Source of the DNA: Micromonospora thermarum
Lineage (GTDB): Bacteria > Actinomycetota > Actinomycetes > Mycobacteriales > Micromonosporaceae
Assembly: GCF_012034245.1 (NCBI RefSeq)
Contig: NZ_JAATEO010000008.1
Span: 62,001 to 126,000 of the forward strand
Reading direction: 5' to 3'
Length of the DNA stretch: 64,000 bases
The notes below the pieces were generated by a model that was given only the letters and a program-made list of their open reading frames with translations, searched no databases and was not told the origin of the DNA. The position numbers and the translations under genes are program-made. This document shows, one piece after another, positions 59,167-64,000 of the stretch; positions within the stretch are counted from its first letter, which is position 1; each line of letters opens with the position of its first letter.

Positions 59167-60720
59167 ATGTCCGTACTGAGGCGAGTGCCGGTGTGGGTCC
59201 CGCCGGCCCTGCTCACGCTCGCGGTCACGCTCACCGGGCTCGACCGCGCGCAGCTGTGGCGGGACGAGCTGGCCACGTGGAGCGGCGCGACCCGCTCGGT
59301 CGGCGACCTGCTCCGGCTCGCCGGCACCATCGACGCCGCGACCGGGCCGTACTACCTGGTCATGCACGCGTGGGTGGCCGTCGCGGGCGACTCGGCGACC
59401 GCGCTGCGCCTGCCGGCGGCGCTCGCGATGACCGGCGCCGCCGCCCTGACCGCGGTACTCGGCGGGCGGCTGCACGGCCCGCGGGTCGGGCTGCTCGCCG
59501 GCCTGCTCCTCGCCGTGCTCCCCGGCACCTCCCGGTACGGGCAGGAGGCCCGCCCGTACGCGCTGGCGACCCTCCTGGCCGTCCTGGCGACGCTCCTGCT
59601 CCTCGCCGCCCTCGACGCTCCGCCCGGCACCCGGCCGGCGTACCGCTGGGCCGGGTACGCCGCCGCCGTGGCCACGCTCGGCCTGACCCACCTGGTCGCC
59701 CTGACGCTGCTCGCGGCGCACGCGGTCGTGGTGCTCGCCGCCGCCCGCCGGCAGAGCCGGCGGATCCGTGAGGCACCGGCAGCCGTGGCCGGCGCACCGG
59801 CGGAGACGGCAGGGGCGGGCGGCGGCGCGACGCGAGCCGGCGCGGAGCCGGCACCCGACCACGAGGGCAGGCAGGCCGCCTGGCGGACGGTCGGCGCCTG
59901 GCTGGTCGCTCTCGTGCCGTCGGCGGTGCTGGTGGGCCCGCTGGCGCTCGTCGCCCGGGGGCAGCGCGCCCGCCAGCTCGACTGGGTCGACGCCGCCCGG
60001 CCGGAGGACCTGGCCGGACTGGCCGGCGGCGTGGCGCAGAGCGGGGTGGTCGGGGGCCTGCTGGCCGGGCTCGCCGCGCTCGGTGCGGCCCGGCTGGGAC
60101 GGCGCGCGCTGGTGCCCGGGTCCGCCGTGCTCCTGCCGGTGCTGCTGGTCTTCGCCGCCGGGGTGCTCGTACCCCTCTGGGTTCCCCGCTACCTGGTCTT
60201 CGTGGTGCCGTTCGGGTGCCTGCTGGCCGGCGCGGCCCTGGCCACCGTGCCGGTGTCGCCCGCGCTGGCCGTGGTGGCGCTGGCCGGGGCGCTCGGCCTT
60301 CCCGACCAGGCGGCGCTACGGCGCACCCACGAGTGGCCCCGCTCCACGCCGGTCGACTACGCGGGCGCCGCCCGGATCGTCGCCGCCGACCAGCGACCGG
60401 GGGACGCGGTCGTCTACTCGCCCCGGGAGAGCTGGCTCTTCCTCGACCTCGGCCTGGCGTACCACCTCGGCGACCGCGGCCCCCGGGACGTGCTACTCAC
60501 CGTGGACCAGGCGCGCCGCGGCGACCTGTGGGCCGCCGAGTGCCCGCGGCCGGCCGAGTGCCTGGCCGGCGTCGAGCGCGTGTGGCTGGTGGTGGCCGGC
60601 CGCCGCGCCGACCCACTCGCCGCCGTGCCGGGCGCCAAGGGGGACGCCCTGCGGGCCGGCTGGACAGTCGAGCGCGTCGAGCAGCGCCCCGGCCTGACGG
60701 TCGCCCTCCTCACCCGCTGA
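59167..60720 (+). CDS. GT39-like membrane mannosyl/arabinosyltransferase
   Basis: A 517-aa GT-C-fold glycosyltransferase with about ten to eleven membrane helices. The first luminal loop contains LWRDELATWSG, with the catalytic DE of the ArnT/PMT (GT39) superfamily. YGQEARPYALATLL is the conserved second loop. A charged cytoplasmic loop near residues 200-240 (Ala/Gly/Glu-rich) looks like an insertion. The C-terminal soluble domain follows VVYSPRESWLF. It would use a polyprenyl-phosphate sugar to glycosylate a lipid or protein. ATG 59167 is chosen; a GTG lies at 59158. Confidence 0.85.
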   Translation: MSVLRRVPVWVPPALLTLAVTLTGLDRAQLWRDELATWSGATRSVGDLLRLAGTIDAATGPYYLVMHAWVAVAGDSATALRLPAALAMTGAAALTAVLGGRLHGPRVGLLAGLLLAVLPGTSRYGQEARPYALATLLAVLATLLLLAALDAPPGTRPAYRWAGYAAAVATLGLTHLVALTLLAAHAVVVLAAARRQSRRIREAPAAVAGAPAETAGAGGGATRAGAEPAPDHEGRQAAWRTVGAWLVALVPSAVLVGPLALVARGQRARQLDWVDAARPEDLAGLAGGVAQSGVVGGLLAGLAALGAARLGRRALVPGSAVLLPVLLVFAAGVLVPLWVPRYLVFVVPFGCLLAGAALATVPVSPALAVVALAGALGLPDQAALRRTHEWPRSTPVDYAGAARIVAADQRPGDAVVYSPRESWLFLDLGLAYHLGDRGPRDVLLTVDQARRGDLWAAECPRPAECLAGVERVWLVVAGRRADPLAAVPGAKGDALRAGWTVERVEQRPGLTVALLTR

Positions 60721-60760
60721 CGCCCGGCGGGTTGTGGCCGCTCGCGGACCGTCCGCCGGG

Positions 60761-62392
60761 TCAGGCGCCGGCGCCGCGGGACAGCGGGACGACGAGCATC
60801 GCCTCGGTGCCGCCGCTGGCGCTGTTCCGCAGCTCGATCGTGCCGCGCAGCTCGCCGGTGACCAGCGCCCGGACGATCTGGAGGCCCAGGTTGCCGCCGC
60901 GCTCGGCGTCGAAGTCCGGGGGCAGGCCGCGCCCGTTGTCCGCCACCGACACGTGCAGCATCTTGCGGAAGCGGTGCGCCGAGACGACCACCTCGGGCGT
61001 CGGCAGTTCCGCCGTGGCCGACGCCGGGGGCACGACCGCCCCCGCCGGCTCGCCCGGCCCGGCCCCGGTCGGGGCCGGCGCGCCGCCGCCGGCGGGGCCC
61101 GTGCGGGCTGGTCCGGCCGGACCCGCCCCCTCGTCCGCCGGGAAGCCGTGCTCGACGGCGTTGAGCAGGAGTTCGTTGAGGACCATCACCAGCGACGTGG
61201 CGATCTCGGCGGGAAGCACACCGAAGCTGCCCTGGCGGCGCATCCGGACCGTCGTCTCGGTGGCCGCCACCTCGGTCGCCGCGCTCGCCACCCGGTCGAC
61301 GATGCCGTCGAACTCGACCGCCTCGTCGCTGGACAGGGAGAGCGTCTCGTGCACCAGCGCGATCGAGGCGACCCGGCGTACCGACTCCTCCAGCGCGACC
61401 CGGGCCTCCGGCATGGCCACCCGGCGGGCCTGGAGCCGCAGCAGCGCGGCGACGGTCTGGAGGTTGTTCTTCACCCGGTGGTGGATCTCCCGGATGGTGG
61501 CGTCCTTCGTCATCAGGGCACGGTCGCGGCGGCGGACCTCGGTGACGTCGCGGACCAGCACCAGCGCGCCGATCGGCACCCCGGCGGGCATGAGCGGCAG
61601 CGCCCGGGTCAGCATGGTCGCCCCCCGCGCGTCGATCTCGCGGCGCGGCGGCGCCTCGCCGCGCAGGGCCGCGAGGACGCCGTTGGCCGCGTCGGTGCCC
61701 TCCAGCGGGTCGGCGGCGAGGCGACGGTGCAGCGCCGCGAGATCCTCGCCGACCAGGTGGGAGGCGTGGCCCAGGCGGCGGTACGCCGACTGCGCGTTCG
61801 GGCTCGCGTACGTGACCTTGCCGCTCGCGTCCAGCCGGACCAGCCCGTCGCCGACCCGGGGCGCCGACGTGGTCTCCCCCTGGTGCCGGGGCGGCGGGAA
61901 GGTCCCGTCGGCGATCATCTGCGCGAGGTCGTCGGCGGTGGTCAGGTAGTTCAGCTCCAGCTGGCTGGGCGTACGGGCGGTGGACAGGTTGGTGTCCCGC
62001 CCGACCACGGCGATCACCTCGCCGTGCTCCCCCTCGGCGGTCCGCAGCCGCACCGGGATCGCCTCGTGCCGGGCGGGCACGTCCCCGTACCAGACCGGAT
62101 CGCCCTCCCGCCAGATCCGGCCCTGGCGGTAGGCGACCTCCAGGTGGGCCACCTCGGGCCCGCCGATGATCCGGCCCACCTGGTCGTCCTGGTACGCCGT
62201 CGGCGCGGTGGTCGGCCGGACCTGCGCCACGCAGAGGAACGTCCCGTCCCCGTCCACCGGCACCCAGAGCAGCAGGTCGGCGAAGGAGAGGTCGGAGAGC
62301 AACTGCCAGTCGCCCGCGATCCGGTGCAGGTGGTCGATGTCGGCCGGGCGGAGCTGGGTGTGCTCCTCGGCGAGGTCGCGCAGCGTGGACAC
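60761..62392 (-). CDS. pdtaS: PdtaS-type cytoplasmic sensor histidine kinase
   Basis: A 543-aa HWE/HisKA_2-class kinase. The N-terminal GAF-like H_kinase_N domain begins STLRDLAEEHTQLRPADIDHL, as in mycobacterial PdtaS, which supports GTG 62392 as the start. A PAS domain (GLVRLDASGKVTYASPNAQSAYRRLG) follows. The H-box is EIHHRVKNNLQTVAALLRLQ (His near 304), and the ATPase domain shows NELLLNAVEHGFP and DNGRGLPPDF. A Pro/Ala/Gly-rich insertion of about 40 residues (GPAGPARTGPAGG...) lies inside the ATPase domain and is unusual. The partner would be the ANTAR-type RNA-binding regulator PdtaR, not in this window. Confidence 0.92.
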   Translation of the reverse strand: MSTLRDLAEEHTQLRPADIDHLHRIAGDWQLLSDLSFADLLLWVPVDGDGTFLCVAQVRPTTAPTAYQDDQVGRIIGGPEVAHLEVAYRQGRIWREGDPVWYGDVPARHEAIPVRLRTAEGEHGEVIAVVGRDTNLSTARTPSQLELNYLTTADDLAQMIADGTFPPPRHQGETTSAPRVGDGLVRLDASGKVTYASPNAQSAYRRLGHASHLVGEDLAALHRRLAADPLEGTDAANGVLAALRGEAPPRREIDARGATMLTRALPLMPAGVPIGALVLVRDVTEVRRRDRALMTKDATIREIHHRVKNNLQTVAALLRLQARRVAMPEARVALEESVRRVASIALVHETLSLSSDEAVEFDGIVDRVASAATEVAATETTVRMRRQGSFGVLPAEIATSLVMVLNELLLNAVEHGFPADEGAGPAGPARTGPAGGGAPAPTGAGPGEPAGAVVPPASATAELPTPEVVVSAHRFRKMLHVSVADNGRGLPPDFDAERGGNLGLQIVRALVTGELRGTIELRNSASGGTEAMLVVPLSRGAGA

Positions 62393-62417
62393 GCTGACCA
62401 GCGTGCCACGCCGGGAC

Positions 62418-63470
62418 TCACATCGTCGCGGTGACCTTCTTGAGCCCCCGGGGCGCGTCCGGGTCCTCGCCGCGGGCGAGCGCGAGGGCCAGCGCGAGGC
62501 GTTGCAGCGGCAGGATGTCCAGCAGCGGGGCGTACCGCTCGTCGACCTCGGGGACGGCCATCCGGGTCGCGCCCGGGACGTCGGCCGAGCCGACCACGAC
62601 CACGTCGGCACGCCGCTCGCCGAGCCGCGGCAGCACCTCCCCCATCGACCGGCCACCGGGGCCCGAGCCGACCACGGCGAGCACCGGCACGTCCGGGTCG
62701 GTCATGGCGAGCGGGCCGTGCAGCAGGTCCGCACCCGAGAAGGCGAGCGCCGGCAGGTAGGACGTCTCCATCAGCTTCAGCGCCGCCTCCCGGGCGGTCG
62801 GGTACGCGTACCCCCGGCCGGTGGTGACCAGTTGCGCGGCGAAGCGGTACCGGGGCGCGAGCTGGGCGGGGGTCTCGTCGGCGAGGGTGCGGGCGGCCAG
62901 CCCGGGGAGCGCGTCGAGGGCCGCCCGCTCGTCGGCGGGGAGCGCCCCGTCGCCGGCCCGGATCCCCTCGACGAGCATCAGGAGGGCGAGCAGCTCGGCG
63001 GTGTAGGTCTTGGTGGCGGCCACGGCCCGCTCGTGACCGGCGGCGATGTCGACGCTCAGCTCCGCGACGCCGGCCAGTGGCGAGTCGGGCGCGTTGGTGA
63101 CCGCGAGCGTGAGCGCCCCGGAGGCACGGGCGGTCCGCAGCACCTCGGCGAGGTCCGGGGAACCGCCGCTCTGGCTCACGCCCACCACGAGCGCGTCGGA
63201 CAGGTCCGGCCGGGCGCCGTACACGGTGACGGCGCTGGGCGAGGCGAGCCCGGCGGGAAGGCCGAGGCGGATCTCGGCGAGGTACGCGCCGTAGAGCGCG
63301 GCGTGGTCGGAGGTGCCGCGGGCCGTGAACACCACGTGCCGGGGGCGACGGTCGGCGATGACGGCGGCGACCCGGGCGATCGCACCGGCGTGCTCGGTGG
63401 AGAGCAGTCGCGCGTACCCCGCCGGCTGCTCGTCGGTGTCGGCGGCCATGCCGGCCCCTGGACGCGTCAT
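62418..63470 (-). CDS. SIS-domain sugar isomerase/aminotransferase-like protein (GlmS isomerase half)
   Basis: A 350-aa protein with two sugar-isomerase (SIS) domains like the C-terminal half of GlmS and without the glutaminase half. VVFTARGTSDHAALYGAYLAE and VVGVSQSGGSPDLAEVL (first SIS), ATKTYTAELLALLM, YAYPTAREAALKLMETSYLPALAFSGADLLHGP and the C-terminal VDERYAPLLDILPLQRLALALALARGEDPDAPRGLKKVT match. Such proteins act on amino-sugar phosphates (deaminase or fructosamine-deglycase types). ATG 63470 follows GGGAGGAG. The upstream intergenic region has a perfect GCAATGC inverted repeat. Confidence 0.9.
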   Translation of the reverse strand: MTRPGAGMAADTDEQPAGYARLLSTEHAGAIARVAAVIADRRPRHVVFTARGTSDHAALYGAYLAEIRLGLPAGLASPSAVTVYGARPDLSDALVVGVSQSGGSPDLAEVLRTARASGALTLAVTNAPDSPLAGVAELSVDIAAGHERAVAATKTYTAELLALLMLVEGIRAGDGALPADERAALDALPGLAARTLADETPAQLAPRYRFAAQLVTTGRGYAYPTAREAALKLMETSYLPALAFSGADLLHGPLAMTDPDVPVLAVVGSGPGGRSMGEVLPRLGERRADVVVVGSADVPGATRMAVPEVDERYAPLLDILPLQRLALALALARGEDPDAPRGLKKVTATM

Positions 63471-63539
63471 GGAAGCTCCTCCCAAATGCGCGATTGCCGC
63501 GCGTTTCCTGCTCAGTCTTGCACCTTTGATCGGATCCAA

Positions 63540-63561
63540 GCAATGCAACGAGCAGCATTGC
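63540..63561. promoter_or_regulatory. Inverted repeat in the divergent promoter region
   Basis: GCAATGC-N8-GCATTGC is perfect, and lies 70-91 bp upstream of the SIS gene start and 74-95 bp upstream of the divergent gene. It is unlike the DasR box, so the regulator is unknown. Confidence 0.5.
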
Positions 63562-63634
63562 GCAGATGATCACTAAGGTTCCTCAACATCACCTACGCTG
63601 ACCCGACCTCACACACCACTGGAGCGAAGCGGAC

Positions 63635-64000
63635 GTGTCCGAGCACGAGCGGGACCTGCCCGCGGCGGAGGAACTGGCCCTGGCCCGGTCGGCACTGGCC
63701 GACGGCGACCTGGCGCACGCCGCCACGCACGTGGCGGGCGCGCTCGCGCAGGCGCCGACCCTGCCCGAGGTGCACGAGGTTCTCGCCCGCCTCGCCGCCA
63801 CCGGCGGGGGCGGACTCGACCTGTTCCCCCTGCGCCACAACGTGTTCGTCGGCACCGTGGTCGCCCGCGCCCACCTGCTCGCCGCCGCCGGCCGCCCCGC
63901 CGAGGGTCTGGACCTGCTCGTCGCGGCCACCGGCCACGCACCCGCGACGCCCTGGGCGGAGGTGCCCTGGGTGACCGCGCCCGAGCTGGCCGAGCGCCTC
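63635..64000 (+). CDS. Partial tetratricopeptide-like helical protein
   Basis: The first 122 residues of a protein running off the right edge. From GTG 63635 (after GGAGCGAAG) it has helical repeats: LALARSALADGDLAHAATHVAGALAQAP and LPEVHEVLARLAAT, then NVFVGTVVARAHLLAAAGRPAEGLDLLVAAT. This is TPR-like with alternating small and hydrophobic residues. The rest may contain more repeats or a fused enzymatic domain, for example the TPR-glycosyltransferase proteins common next to such genes. Identity is uncertain. Confidence 0.6.
   Translation, partial: MSEHERDLPAAEELALARSALADGDLAHAATHVAGALAQAPTLPEVHEVLARLAATGGGGLDLFPLRHNVFVGTVVARAHLLAAAGRPAEGLDLLVAATGHAPATPWAEVPWVTAPELAERL

Noticed and set aside
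1-64000. CRISPR arrays, tRNA and rRNA genes
   Set aside because: No regularly spaced repeats, cloverleaf-like sequences or rRNA-like conserved blocks were seen on reading, although weak cases could be missed without software.

Overview
The window is high-GC actinobacterial chromosome. It has GTG starts, many 4-bp overlapping genes, apparent leaderless transcripts, WhiB, a Ni-superoxide dismutase, a Kgd-type oxoglutarate decarboxylase and an MprAB-PepD-like stress module. Protein sequences (GH13 TreS-like, DUF6412, DUF6104, a family with an SCO7613 C-terminal domain) and repeated AAGGGCCCC hairpins most resemble Micromonosporaceae, probably Micromonospora. That assignment is inference from remembered families, not a search.

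Layout. 1-10 kb: a partial SDR, a trehalose-synthase-like GH13, DedA, secreted chitinase (GH18+CBM2) and beta-glucanase (GH16+CBM6) with a LacI-type palindrome, a YidC paralogue with DUF6412, a GCS2 carboxylate-amine ligase and a CoA-disulfide-reductase-like flavoprotein. 9.7-13.4 kb is the accessory zone: an internally deleted WGR-family pseudogene, a nei glycosylase gene carrying an in-frame palindromic insertion, and a 2.2-kb insert bounded by near-identical 36-bp direct repeats, one of which is the 5' end of nei. The insert holds a 53-aa protein, a DUF6907-like protein and a short GntR regulator, with no integrase. 14-19 kb: ddaH-rocD, an FHA protein, pterin dehydratase and a desaturase. 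19-28 kb: a giant membrane protein, cutA, acyltransferase, patatin, a Ser/Thr kinase, a GT4 and a BON protein.

29-35 kb: an HtrA protease with its histidine kinase and response regulator. Both promoters carry triple 11-bp CAG-phased repeats, which suggests direct control and autoregulation. An OlsB/OlsA-like acyltransferase pair follows. 35.6-37.3 kb: a TnpB element without TnpA, inserted just upstream of a two-gene ABC exporter. 39-52 kb: central metabolism (kgd, pta-ackA, malic enzyme), a pair of alpha/beta-hydrolase lipoproteins and divergent sodX/sodN.

52-64 kb: an anti-sigma-type ATPase, a DagK-family lipid kinase, whiB1/wblE with a CRP-like site, then a sulfate-reduction operon read right to left: leader peptide, sir, a 52-aa zinc ribbon, cysH and a CbiX-like chelatase, mostly coupled by ATGA overlaps. 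A GT39-like membrane glycosyltransferase, a PdtaS-type kinase, a SIS-domain protein and a partial TPR-like gene close the window. I see no tRNA, rRNA or CRISPR array.
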